Source: Brucellaceae bacterium
GTDB lineage: Bacteria > Pseudomonadota > Alphaproteobacteria > Rhizobiales > Rhizobiaceae
Direction: 5' to 3'
NCBI GenBank assembly: GCA_020637755.1
Contig: JACKJW010000004.1
Span: 62,001 to 126,000 of the forward strand
Length of the DNA: 64,000 nt
Positions 54,045 through 61,808 of this stretch are shown piece by piece (position 1 is the first letter of the stretch; every line of letters begins with the position of its first letter). The notes beneath the pieces are model-generated. The model had not been told where the DNA came from, made no database searches, and was given only the letters and a program-made list of their open reading frames with translations. Position numbers and translations under genes: made by a program.

Positions 54045-54463
54045 CCCTTCCAGGACGGCAGCTTTTCGCGCTGACGGCTGCCGCCACACTGTTGGGCGCT
54101 GCGCCTGCGGCCATGGGCGCCGGGGCAAAATGCCCGGTCGTTTCTTCGCAGGACTGGCAGGCCTGGTTGGCCCCGACTCCCTTTTCGAACCGCAAGCTGA
54201 TGCTGCATGTGCGCGGGACTGTGACCCTGCCGACGCCGGGCTATGATGTGAGGCTGGTTGAAGGCCCGATCACGCGTTCAATCCCACCCATCCAGACCGT
54301 GTGGCTTCAGGTGCGCTCTCCCGGCGCGGAGACCGTGGCGCAGGTCCTGTCCACTCAATCTGTCAGCATCATCATGCGCGGGTTTGAGACCTACAAGTCT
54401 GTGCGAATTCTTTGCGGGAACACGCCGCTGCGTGAATTTTCCGACGTGCCGCAGCTGAAATAG
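54041..54463 (+). CDS. Secreted protein, paralogue 2
   Basis: This 140-residue protein has an N-terminal signal peptide (to about residue 27) and two Cys residues in the mature part, Cys31 in GAKCPVV and one in RILCGNT, that may form a disulfide. It shares the motif order LVEGPITRS-PP and TPLxxF-D with the preceding protein. The pair probably forms a periplasmic or surface heterodimer or works with the VWA protein. It is followed by a rho-independent terminator. Confidence 0.75.
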   Translation: MTLPGRQLFALTAAATLLGAAPAAMGAGAKCPVVSSQDWQAWLAPTPFSNRKLMLHVRGTVTLPTPGYDVRLVEGPITRSIPPIQTVWLQVRSPGAETVAQVLSTQSVSIIMRGFETYKSVRILCGNTPLREFSDVPQLK

Positions 54464-54515
54464 GGCGTGCCGATCAGCACAGCCAGGCAAACCAACCCGC
54501 AACGTGCCTGCCTGG

Positions 54516-54549
54516 GGCCGGTTCTGCGCTGTCGCAGACCCGGCCTTTT
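54516..54549 (+). terminator. Rho-independent terminator after the VWA/secreted-protein unit
   Basis: Two nested stems (GGCCGG 54516-54521 with CCGGCC 54540-54545, and CTGCG with CGCAG inside) are followed by TTTT. Confidence 0.85.
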
Positions 54550-54595
54550 GCCATGCGGGTGCCGCCGCCAGCGAAAAAAATCTGCCCCTCCCTTG

Positions 54596-54655
54596 AACGA
54601 TATATCTTTTGCACGATATAGCATTGTGAAAGATATATCGTTGCATGGATATATC
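54596..54655. promoter_or_regulatory. PadR-type operator array upstream of the PadR gene
   Basis: AACGATATATCTTT (54596-54609) and AAAGATATATCGTT (54629-54642) are perfect 14-base inverted arms with a 19-base spacer. The GATATATC core recurs at 54648-54655 and a partial GATATA at 54615-54620. The array ends 24 bases before the PadR ATG, so autoregulation is expected. The strong symmetry contrasts with the GC-rich surroundings. Confidence 0.8.
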
Positions 54656-54679
54656 AATAATCGGAAACAGGAGATGGTC

Positions 54680-55291
54680 ATGTTCAAACATGCCGCCGGC
54701 GGATGCCGGTCCCATTGGGAAATGATTGGCGGCGGATCGGGCCGCGGTCCGCGCGGGCGGGCAGGCGGGGAAGGGCGCGGCGGGCCGTTCGGGCGTCATC
54801 GCGGCGGACCCTTCGGCGGCGGGCGCGGCCCGCGCATGTTCGATCCCGGCGCCTTGCGCCTTGTCGTTCTCGGACTGATTGCGGAGGAACCGCGCCATGG
54901 CTACGATATCATCAAGGCGCTGGAAACGACGTTCCTGGGAGCCTACAGCCCCAGCCCCGGCGCGATCTATCCGATGCTCCAGATGCTGGAGGAAGCTGAT
55001 CTCGTCACCTCGGAAAAGGACGGCAACAAGCGTCTCTTCTCCATCACTGATGAGGGACGCGCCTACCTCGAAGACAATGCCGCGGAGCTTGCGCGTATCC
55101 ATGAGCAGATGAGCGAATTTGCGGGACGCGCGGGCAGCGCCTCCGTGATCCAGGAGATGCGCGCGCTGCGGTCCGTCCTCAAGGACAGGCTGCGTGCCGA
55201 GGCGTGGGACAGCGCGCAGGTGGACGCGGTGCGTGACATCCTGCGCAAGGCGCGTGCGGAGATCGATGCGCTGACCGCGTCCGATGAATGA
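54680..55291 (+). CDS. PadR-family transcriptional regulator with Gly/Arg-rich N-terminal linker
   Basis: This 203-residue protein has a PadR winged HTH (about 55-130: LRLVVLGLIAEEPRHGYDIIKALE, then SPSPGAIYPMLQMLEEADLV) and a C-terminal Glu/Arg-rich helix (about 145-200). Residues 17-52 form an unusual Gly/Arg-rich segment. ATG 54680 is preferred because AGGAG at 54669-54673 is 6 bases away; ATG 54674 is too close. PadR proteins repress their own promoters and efflux or phenolic-stress genes. Its repeat array is directly upstream. Confidence 0.87.
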   Translation: MFKHAAGGCRSHWEMIGGGSGRGPRGRAGGEGRGGPFGRHRGGPFGGGRGPRMFDPGALRLVVLGLIAEEPRHGYDIIKALETTFLGAYSPSPGAIYPMLQMLEEADLVTSEKDGNKRLFSITDEGRAYLEDNAAELARIHEQMSEFAGRAGSASVIQEMRALRSVLKDRLRAEAWDSAQVDAVRDILRKARAEIDALTASDE

Positions 55292-55371
55292 CCCGGCGGC
55301 CGATGCCGTGCAGCCGGTCACAGCGTTCGTCAGGGACCGCGGCATGACACGCCGCTGGGCCGTCTGAAAAC

Positions 55372-55401
55372 AAAACGCCGGCAATGCCTTGCCGGCGTTT
55401 T
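55372..55401. terminator. Bidirectional terminator between PadR and homocysteine methyltransferase genes
   Basis: AAAACGCCGGCAA (55372-55384) pairs with TTGCCGGCGTTTT (55389-55401) across a TGCC loop. It carries A- and T-runs and serves both convergent genes. Confidence 0.93.
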
Positions 55402-55433
55402 TCCATGCGGTGATTCATTCCGGCCGGGGCCGC

Positions 55434-56456
55434 TCAGCCCCGGCGGCGGCTTCCCCGGCGCTCGCGCGTGGCGCCGTCGCTGCCCGCGCCGCTTTCATCG
55501 GCGGACTTGTTCTTCATCGGGCCGACGCGCTCCACGATCTCGGCGATGGTCGGGCGGGATGCCCTGGCGTGGGTGTCGATGGCCTCGCGCATGGCGGCCA
55601 GATGCTCACAGCGCGTGCCGCAGCAGCCGCCGATGATGCGCGCACCGGCATCCATGGCGAGGCGGGCATAATCGGCCATCAGGTCCGGCGTGCCGGAATA
55701 GACAATCTCTGTGCCCTTGAACTCCGGCAGGCCGCAATTGGCTTTCACGACGATGGCGGCGTCCGGGTCCGCGCCTGACATGTCGAGCAGGGTCGACAGC
55801 ATGTCGGAAGCACCCACGCCGCAATTGGCACCGACCGCGACCGGGCGCGATCCGGCATCGTCGGCCACATGGTGGATGTCTTTCGGGTGCAGGCCCATCA
55901 TGGTGCGTCCGGCTGTGTCGAACGAGCCGGTGTAGACATAGGGCAGGCCGACCTTGACGGCAGCGGCTGCTGCTGCGCGGATTTCATCGGGCGCGCTCAT
56001 GGTCTCGATCCATGCGACATCGACGCCGCCGTCCTTCAGGCCCTGCATCTGCTCAGCAAAGGCGGACACGGCGTCGTCATAGGTCAGCGCACCCAAGGGC
56101 TGGAGCAGCTCACCTGTCGGGCCGACCGAACCGGCCACGATCACCTTGCGCGGGGCCTTGTCGGCGACGGCACGGGCGATCTGCGCGCCCTTCATGTTGA
56201 GCTCGTGCACGCGGTCCTGGCCATTGTGCAGCTTCAGGCGATGGCGTGTGCCGCCGAAGGTGTTGGTGAGGATGATGTCGGATCCGGCATCGACAAAGTC
56301 CTGGTGCAGCTTGGTGATGCGATCGGGATGATCGGCATTCCAATATTCCGGCGCGTCGCCCGATTCCAGACCCATGGCGAAGAGGTTGGTGCCGGTGGCG
56401 CCATCGGCAAGCAGAACGGGCTTTTCGGCCAGAAGGGCGGAAAGGGCGTCGGTCAT
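55434..56456 (-). CDS. Betaine-homocysteine-type S-methyltransferase
   Basis: This 340-residue protein has the homocysteine S-methyltransferase barrel: LLADGATGTNLFAMGLESGD, DIILTNTFGGTRHRLKLH, VAGSVGPTGELLQPLG, VGANCGVGA and IIGGCCGT. The zinc ligands are Cys212, Cys278 and Cys279. It moves a methyl group from a betaine-type donor to homocysteine, giving methionine. It sits upstream of a betaine/choline-like transporter and shares an operator with the MtrH-like gene. The C-terminus is Arg/Gly-rich (RERRGSRRRG). ATG 56456 follows AGGA by 8 bases. Confidence 0.88.
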   Translation of the reverse strand: MTDALSALLAEKPVLLADGATGTNLFAMGLESGDAPEYWNADHPDRITKLHQDFVDAGSDIILTNTFGGTRHRLKLHNGQDRVHELNMKGAQIARAVADKAPRKVIVAGSVGPTGELLQPLGALTYDDAVSAFAEQMQGLKDGGVDVAWIETMSAPDEIRAAAAAAVKVGLPYVYTGSFDTAGRTMMGLHPKDIHHVADDAGSRPVAVGANCGVGASDMLSTLLDMSGADPDAAIVVKANCGLPEFKGTEIVYSGTPDLMADYARLAMDAGARIIGGCCGTRCEHLAAMREAIDTHARASRPTIAEIVERVGPMKNKSADESGAGSDGATRERRGSRRRG

Positions 56457-56492
56457 GGGATCGGTCCTGTCAGGAAATCGGAAATTGAATAA

Positions 56493-56516
56493 CGATATAA
56501 AGAAATCTTTATGTCG
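56493..56516. promoter_or_regulatory. Inverted-repeat operator upstream of the homocysteine methyltransferase gene
   Basis: GATATAAAG (56494-56502) and CTTTATGTC (56507-56515) are inverted arms with a 4-base spacer and one mismatch, flanked by C and G that extend the symmetry. It matches the site at 43112-43133 in arms and spacing, which implies a common regulator for the two methyl-transfer genes. Confidence 0.65.
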
Positions 56517-56534
56517 ATGCAAGGCGGTGACGTG

Positions 56535-56885
56535 TCACATGGACAGTCCGATGCGTTCCGCCAGCCAAACGGCGGCCGTATAGAGCAGGATTGTCAGGAG
56601 AGAGCCGCTTGCCAGCGAGAGCCAGAACCCGTAGCCGGAGCGCAGCATCCAAGGGACCAGCGCGAACATCGGCAGGGACGGCAGGACCAGCCACAGGGTC
56701 GCGGAGGCGTGGTCGGCGATGCGGATCACGTTCCCGGTGTCACGCCAGATCCAGATCATGGTGAGGATGGAGATCAGCGGCAGCGAGGCAATCAGCGCGC
56801 CAAAGCCCGGATTGCGCCTTGAAACCTCGGATGCCAGGCCGATGATGACACCCGACACCGCGCACTTGACCAGAAACCACAACAT
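56535..56885 (-). CDS. DUF3147-family membrane protein
   Basis: This 116-residue protein has four hydrophobic helices and the family motif SEVSRRNPGFGALIASLPLIS near residues 20-40. The family is widespread with no assigned function and may be a small transporter or channel component. It lies upstream of the homocysteine methyltransferase gene on the same strand with the operator in between, so it is likely separately transcribed. Confidence 0.78.
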   Translation of the reverse strand: MLWFLVKCAVSGVIIGLASEVSRRNPGFGALIASLPLISILTMIWIWRDTGNVIRIADHASATLWLVLPSLPMFALVPWMLRSGYGFWLSLASGSLLTILLYTAAVWLAERIGLSM

Positions 56886-57029
56886 GACAAGGCCCTCAGC
56901 CGATCCCGATAGGCTTGCATAGCACAGGCCGTGCCTGTCTTGGGGACTTGCCGAAAAGCCGACACCCGCCGGTGAGGGCAGGGCGCCAAGTGCGGGTTCA
57001 CATGCAGCGGCCCGGTTCGTGTGCCCCGG

Positions 57030-58076
57030 TCAGGCCGCCTTGTGGGAGGCCGGGGTCACCATGGCCGCGATGACATCGTGGAAATTGAGCGTTCCGACCG
57101 GCGTGCCGGCTTCGTCCACCACGTGGGCCGTGGAGACGGAAGCATCGGTCATCGCCTTGGCCACTTCCTCCAGCACGGTTTCCCGGCCGATGGCCGGGCC
57201 TTGCGGTGCGGCACCGTCGAGCGGAGCCATGACGGTGCGGGCAAGAATCACGCGGCCCCGGTTCACTTCCTTGACGAAGCTGGCGATGTAGTCATCGGCA
57301 GGTTTCAGCACGATCTGCTGGCCGGTGCCCTGCTGGATGATCTCGCCATCGCGCAGGATGGCGATCTTGTCACCGAGACGCAGGGCCTCATCGAGGTCAT
57401 GGGTGATGAAGACGATGGTCTTGCGGATTTCCTTTTGCAGGTCGAGCAGGACGGTCTGCATGTCCATGCGGATCAGCGGATCGAGGGCGGAAAAGGCCTC
57501 GTCCATCAGCAGGATTGGTGCGTCATTGGTGAGCGCTCGGGCCAGGCCCACACGCTGCTGCATGCCTCCGGAGAGCTGGTTGGGGTAGCTCGCCTCGAAA
57601 CCGGACAGGCCGACGCGGTCGATCCAGCGGCGCGCTTCCTCTTCCTGCCTTGCGCGCGGCACGCCCTGGATTTCCAGACCGTAGACCGTGTTGTCCAGCA
57701 CGGTGCGATGGGGCAGGAGCGCGAATTTCTGGAACACCATCGCCGTCTTGTGGCGGCGAAACTGGCGCAGTTGCTCGTGGTTCATCTTCACCACGTCCTC
57801 GCCGCCGACCAGCATCTCGCCGGCCGTCGGGTCGATGAGGCGGTTGATGTGGCGAATCAGCGTTGACTTGCCGGAGCCAGACAGGCCCATGACGACCTGG
57901 ATGCCGCCCGCCGGCATTTCGATGTTGATGTCTTTCAGGCCGAGCACATGGCCGTGCTGCTCGTTGAGCTCGGCCTTGGTCATGCCGGCCTTGACGGCTT
58001 CGACATATTTCTCCGGTTGCGGGCCGAAGATCTTGTAGAGGTTGCGGACCTCGATCGGGATTCCCTGCTCAGCCAT
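57030..58076 (-). CDS. Quaternary-amine ABC transporter ATPase (ProV/OpuAA type)
   Basis: This 348-residue ATPase has Walker A GLSGSGKS at residues 64-71, Q-loop VFQKFALLPH, signature LSGGMQQR, Walker B ILLMDEAFSALD, and a C-terminal CBS-like region (about 285-345) as in ProV. It powers uptake of glycine betaine, choline, proline betaine or similar compounds with the ProW-like permease encoded just upstream, which it overlaps by 8 bases. GGAGG precedes the ATG. CBS domains in this family sense ionic strength or nucleotide. Confidence 0.92.
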   Translation of the reverse strand: MAEQGIPIEVRNLYKIFGPQPEKYVEAVKAGMTKAELNEQHGHVLGLKDINIEMPAGGIQVVMGLSGSGKSTLIRHINRLIDPTAGEMLVGGEDVVKMNHEQLRQFRRHKTAMVFQKFALLPHRTVLDNTVYGLEIQGVPRARQEEEARRWIDRVGLSGFEASYPNQLSGGMQQRVGLARALTNDAPILLMDEAFSALDPLIRMDMQTVLLDLQKEIRKTIVFITHDLDEALRLGDKIAILRDGEIIQQGTGQQIVLKPADDYIASFVKEVNRGRVILARTVMAPLDGAAPQGPAIGRETVLEEVAKAMTDASVSTAHVVDEAGTPVGTLNFHDVIAAMVTPASHKAA

Positions 58077-58956
58077 GGACGACCTCCTGATGCTTCTGGA
58101 GGCGCTTGCCGAAGGCCTGGCTGGCCCGGTCGAAGATGATGGCGATGCCGACAATGGCAAGGCCGTTGAAGACGCCAAGGGTGAAATACTGGTTGGCGAT
58201 GGCTTTCAGCACCGGCTGGCCGAGGCCCTGTACGCCGATCATCGAGGCGACGACGACCATCGCGAGCGCCATCATGATGGTCTGGTTGATCCCTGCCATG
58301 ATGGTGGGCAGGGCGAGCGGCATCTGCACGTTCTTCAACTTCTGCCAGTTGGAGGACCCGAACGCATCGGCAGCTTCCAGCACGTCCTTGTCGACAAGCC
58401 GGATACCGAGATTGGTGAGCCGGATCATCGGCGGAATGGCGTAGATCACCACGGCCAGCAGGCCCGGCACCTTGCCGATGCCAAGGAGCATGACGACCGG
58501 GATCAGATAGACGAAGCTCGGCATGGTCTGCATGACGTCGAGGATCGGGTTGATGACGGCCTGCACGCGGTTGGAGCGTGACATGGCGATGCCGATCGGG
58601 ATGCCAATGATGATGGACAGGACCGTGCAGACGAAGGTCATGGAGATCGTCTTCATGGTGTCGTCCCACATGTCGAAGAACCCGATCAGCAGGAGGGTGA
58701 CCACCGAGCCGATGGTGATCTTCCATGAGCGGCTGCCGAACCAGACAAGGCCGCCGATCAGGAGCAGGATCAGTGGCCAGGGCATTCCTGTCATGAACCG
58801 TTCGACATGGATCAGGAACCATTTCACCGGTTCAAAGAACAGTTCGATCGTATCGCCGTAGGCACGCGTGAAGTCGCGGAAGCCACTGTCGATCGATTTC
58901 TTCAAGGCCCTGAGCAGCTCGTCGTCGAGATGCGGAAAGGTCGTCAGCCAGTCCAT
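58069..58956 (-). CDS. Quaternary-amine ABC transporter permease (ProW/OpuAB type)
   Basis: This 295-residue protein has about six or seven hydrophobic helices and the BPD_transp_1 EAA-type loop (LEAADAFGSSNWQKLKNVQMPLALPTI, around 195-222). It belongs to the ProW/OpuAB family. The N-terminal soluble stretch of about 45 residues is usual for ProW. A stem-loop at 59045-59069 separates it from the upstream binding-protein gene, which may make the binding protein more abundant. Confidence 0.92.
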   Translation of the reverse strand: MDWLTTFPHLDDELLRALKKSIDSGFRDFTRAYGDTIELFFEPVKWFLIHVERFMTGMPWPLILLLIGGLVWFGSRSWKITIGSVVTLLLIGFFDMWDDTMKTISMTFVCTVLSIIIGIPIGIAMSRSNRVQAVINPILDVMQTMPSFVYLIPVVMLLGIGKVPGLLAVVIYAIPPMIRLTNLGIRLVDKDVLEAADAFGSSNWQKLKNVQMPLALPTIMAGINQTIMMALAMVVVASMIGVQGLGQPVLKAIANQYFTLGVFNGLAIVGIAIIFDRASQAFGKRLQKHQEVVHG

Positions 58957-59044
58957 CCCGATCCCCCTTTTTCTCTTTCATTCCGGTTCAATCACGTGCG
59001 CTCCGGCCGGTATCCGCAGACACCATGGGGCACCATGAAACGAA

Positions 59045-59069
59045 GGAGGCGGGAACCGGTCCCGCCTCC
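59045..59069 (-). terminator. Hairpin between binding-protein and permease genes
   Basis: GGAGGCGGG (59045-59053) and CCCGCCTCC (59061-59069) form a 9-bp stem around a 7-base loop. It follows the binding-protein stop in the minus-strand transcript, without a long T-run, and probably serves as a 3'-end stabiliser or partial terminator. Confidence 0.65.
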
Positions 59070-59079
59070 CTTGCTTTCG

Positions 59080-60081
59080 TTATTTCAGCGAGGCCTTGAT
59101 CTTTTCGGCAGCCTCGGCGGAGACCCAGGGGGTCCACACATCCTCATTGTTCTTCAGGAAGTATTCCGCGCCTTCCTCGCCATCGGCCTGGTTGTCGGTC
59201 ATCCAGGCCAGCAGCTTGTTGACGGTGTCGTTCTTCCAGTTGCGCGCCTTTGCGTAGCCGAGCGCATCCGACGATTTTTCCGCCAGTTGCTTGGTCACGA
59301 CGGTGTAGACGTCGGCTGCTGTCCAGGCATTCTTCTTCGGGTCGGGGCAGGTGTCGACGCCCGTGCAACGGTCCCATTCGGCCTTGTCATGCTCGACGCC
59401 CTCGGAGAGCCGCACCATGTCGTACTTGCCGAGGATGGAGGTCGGCGCCCAATAGTAGCCGAGCCAGCCTTCCTTGCGTTCATAAGCCTTGGCGATGGAG
59501 CCGTCGAGACCTGCGGCCGAACCGGTGTCCACCAGAACGAAGTTCTTCTTCTCGCCCTCGAAAGCGGTGAACATCTGCTTCGTGGTGATCTGGCACTGCC
59601 AGCCCGACGGGCAATTGTGCACGGCGCCCTTGGCGGGGTCTTCCGGCGCCGGGAACAGTTCGGGATGGGCAAGCGCATCGTCAAACGTCTTGATCTCGGG
59701 ATGCGCGTCGGCGAGGTATTTCGGGATCCACCAGCCCTCGACGCCACCGTCGGCCAGTGCCTGCGTCGTGACGATCAGGCGGCCTTCGTCGGTGGCCTGC
59801 TTCAGCGGCTCGCGCACGGCGTTGATCCACAGTTCCGGGGCGATGTCCGGCTCACCCTTCTCGTTCATGGCGGTGAAGGTCGGCATGGTGTCGCCGGTCA
59901 CGAGCTGGGCGTCGCAGCCATAGCCCTTCGAGAGAATCAGCTTGTCGATGTTGGCGAGCACTTCGGCCGATTGCCAGTTCATGTTGGCAATGGTCACTGT
60001 CCCGCATTCGGCATGGCCGGCCGTGGTGGCCAGGCCCATGAGGCCGGTGGCAAAAGCTGCCGTGGCGATCAATTTCTTCAT
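59080..60081 (-). CDS. Quaternary-amine ABC transporter substrate-binding protein, copy A
   Basis: This 333-residue protein has a signal peptide (cleavage likely after GHAEC start; mature ECGTVTIANMNW) and an OpuAC-type fold. Conserved with copy B: MNWQSAEVLA, TGDTMPTF, WINAVREPL, EGWWIPKY, LFPAPEDP, HNCPSGW.CQI, LVDTGSAAGLDGSIAKAYERK, GWLGYYWAPTSILGKYDM. Trp residues typical of cation-pi cages for quaternary amines are present, plus six mature Cys residues that could form three disulfides. Binding target may be glycine betaine, choline, TMAO or a betaine analogue. Confidence 0.88.
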   Translation of the reverse strand: MKKLIATAAFATGLMGLATTAGHAECGTVTIANMNWQSAEVLANIDKLILSKGYGCDAQLVTGDTMPTFTAMNEKGEPDIAPELWINAVREPLKQATDEGRLIVTTQALADGGVEGWWIPKYLADAHPEIKTFDDALAHPELFPAPEDPAKGAVHNCPSGWQCQITTKQMFTAFEGEKKNFVLVDTGSAAGLDGSIAKAYERKEGWLGYYWAPTSILGKYDMVRLSEGVEHDKAEWDRCTGVDTCPDPKKNAWTAADVYTVVTKQLAEKSSDALGYAKARNWKNDTVNKLLAWMTDNQADGEEGAEYFLKNNEDVWTPWVSAEAAEKIKASLK

Positions 60082-60369
60082 CAGTCGGACTCCCATCCAA
60101 GGCGCAATGTTCCCGATTGTCTCCGAAGCGGGCGTGCGCTGCCCCGTCCCGCTGCGGTCCGGCTGTCTGCCGGCATGCCCCGGCACACGTCATGCCGGCG
60201 AGAAAAGCGTTGCAGTTTCCCTAGCGGGATGGGGCCATTTTTCGCGTCAATGCAACGGCGCAAATGCGTCATGGAGTGGCCAGTTTAAGTCTTCGCGCCC
60301 CGCAGCCCGGTTTGGGGCGGCGGAGCAAGGCAGGGGCCGGCAACAGCATGGTTCCGGCCCAGCGGCTGA

Positions 60370-61374
60370 TCATTTCATGGATGCCTTGACCTTTTCGGCG
60401 GCTTCCGGGGAAACCCATTTGGTCCAGACGTCGGGCGAGGTCTTCAGGAAGTGCGTTGCGCCTTCTTCGCCGGTTGCCTGGTTGTCGCTCATCCAGGCCA
60501 GAAGCTTGTTGACCGTGGAATTGGGCCAGGAGCGGGCCTTCAGATAGTCCAGTGCGGGTCCGGCGCGATCGGCAAAGGATTTCGTGACGACCGTATAGAC
60601 ATCGGAGCTGGGCCAGGCGTTCTTCTTCGGCTCGGCGCAATCCAGCTGGGAGGTGCACTTGTCCCATTCCTCCTTGTCATGCTCCGCATTGAAGCCAAGC
60701 TTCACCATGTCGTACTTGCCGAGAATGGAGGTGGGTGCCCAGTAGTAGCCAAGCCAGCCCTGCTTGCGCTCATAGGCCTTGGCGATGGAGCCGTCGAGGC
60801 CCGCCGCAGAGCCGGTGTCGATCAGATCGAAGCCCTTTTCGGCAGCCTTGTGCGCCTTGAAGAAATTGCCGGTGGAAATCTGGCAGTTCCAGCCCGAGGG
60901 GCAATTGTGGACCGCGCCCTTGCCGGGGTCTTCGGGGGCGGGGAACAGTTCGGGATGCTTCAGCGCATCATCAATCGTCTTGATGTCCGGATTGGCCTCC
61001 GCGACGTATTTCGGGATCCACCATCCTTCCTCACCACCGTCCGAAAGGGATTCGGCAGCGTAGACGAGCTTGCCTTCGGCGACAGCCTTGTCGAGGGGTT
61101 CGCGCACGGCATTGATCCAGGCTTCCGGCGCCACGTCCGGCTCACCCTTTTCCATCATGGATGTCAGCGTCGGCATGGTGTCGCCTGGAACCAGTTCGAC
61201 CTTGCAGCCATAACCTTCCTTCAGGATGACATTGTCGATCTGCGCCAGAACCTCGGCCGACTGCCAGTTCATGTTGGCAATGGTGACCTTGCCGCATTCT
61301 GCTGCCGACGAGGCGGAAGCCAGTGCAAGGACAGAACCTGCGGCGATGAGGGTGGAAGCAAGAAGCTTCTTCAT
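60370..61374 (-). CDS. Quaternary-amine ABC transporter substrate-binding protein, copy B
   Basis: This 334-residue protein is a close paralogue of copy A and shares nearly all its conserved motifs (NMNWQSAEVLAQI, GDTMPTLTSM, WINAVREPLDKA, GWWIPKY, LFPAPEDPGKGAVHNCPSGW, DTGSAAGLDGSIAKAYER, the WAPTSILGKYDMVKL block) and the Cys pattern. It has its own signal peptide and ribosome-binding site (GGGAGG about 8 bases before the ATG). It is first in the transporter transcription unit. Tandem binding proteins sharing one permease/ATPase suggest split ligand specificity. Confidence 0.88.
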   Translation of the reverse strand: MKKLLASTLIAAGSVLALASASSAAECGKVTIANMNWQSAEVLAQIDNVILKEGYGCKVELVPGDTMPTLTSMMEKGEPDVAPEAWINAVREPLDKAVAEGKLVYAAESLSDGGEEGWWIPKYVAEANPDIKTIDDALKHPELFPAPEDPGKGAVHNCPSGWNCQISTGNFFKAHKAAEKGFDLIDTGSAAGLDGSIAKAYERKQGWLGYYWAPTSILGKYDMVKLGFNAEHDKEEWDKCTSQLDCAEPKKNAWPSSDVYTVVTKSFADRAGPALDYLKARSWPNSTVNKLLAWMSDNQATGEEGATHFLKTSPDVWTKWVSPEAAEKVKASMK

Positions 61375-61808
61375 GAAATGACCTCCCAGTCATACAGCAT
61401 GTTGCGGTTTTCCCGGTCTGGCCCGTGCTGAACAAGCTGCTCCGGCCCGGCTTCCAACAAAGCCGGTCTTGAATGTGCCGCCAGGCCGAGCGGCAGCCGG
61501 GAGGCCGCGCCGTTGGCCTGGACTGCCTGGCAACGGTCCTAGGCTAGGGCGCGAGATACGAAAATCAACCGCAACGATGATTTTTTGCGACATTCATGTC
61601 GTTTTTTTACAAGGAAACCCAAGCCTGGAACCAACCATTCATGGCGTCATCGGCTGCCGTTGCGGGCTTTTGAGGCCGTCAAATGATCCGCTGTGTGCCA
61701 CGTTGAGGGCATGCCCATGCCACATTCTGCTGGCAAAAGAGGGTTATCAGGACGGAGGGGAGCACGATCCGGGCGGCACGGCTTGTCCGGCAGAAGGAGG
61801 TTTCGCGC
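61375..61808. other. Divergent promoter region upstream of the binding-protein and SH3 genes
   Basis: This 434-base gap has no gene. It holds a small hairpin (CCGGCTT 61447-61453 with AAGCCGG 61460-61466) in the leader of the binding-protein gene, and an AT-rich palindrome with a T-run at 61588-61608. The last 40 bases contain the SH3-protein ribosome-binding region (AGAAGGAGG). Confidence 0.5.
61588..61608. promoter_or_regulatory. AT-rich palindrome in the binding-protein/SH3 promoter region
   Basis: CGACAT (61588-61593) and ATGTCG (61596-61601) are inverted arms around TC, followed by seven T residues at 61602-61608. It may be an operator for the transporter operon; a rho-independent terminator is less likely because the loop is only 2 bases. 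Confidence 0.45.

Noticed and set aside
55434..61808. Cobalamin, SAM or SAH riboswitch upstream of the methyl-metabolism genes
   Set aside because: The leaders are short and show no recognisable conserved riboswitch core by eye; an RNA covariance search would be needed.
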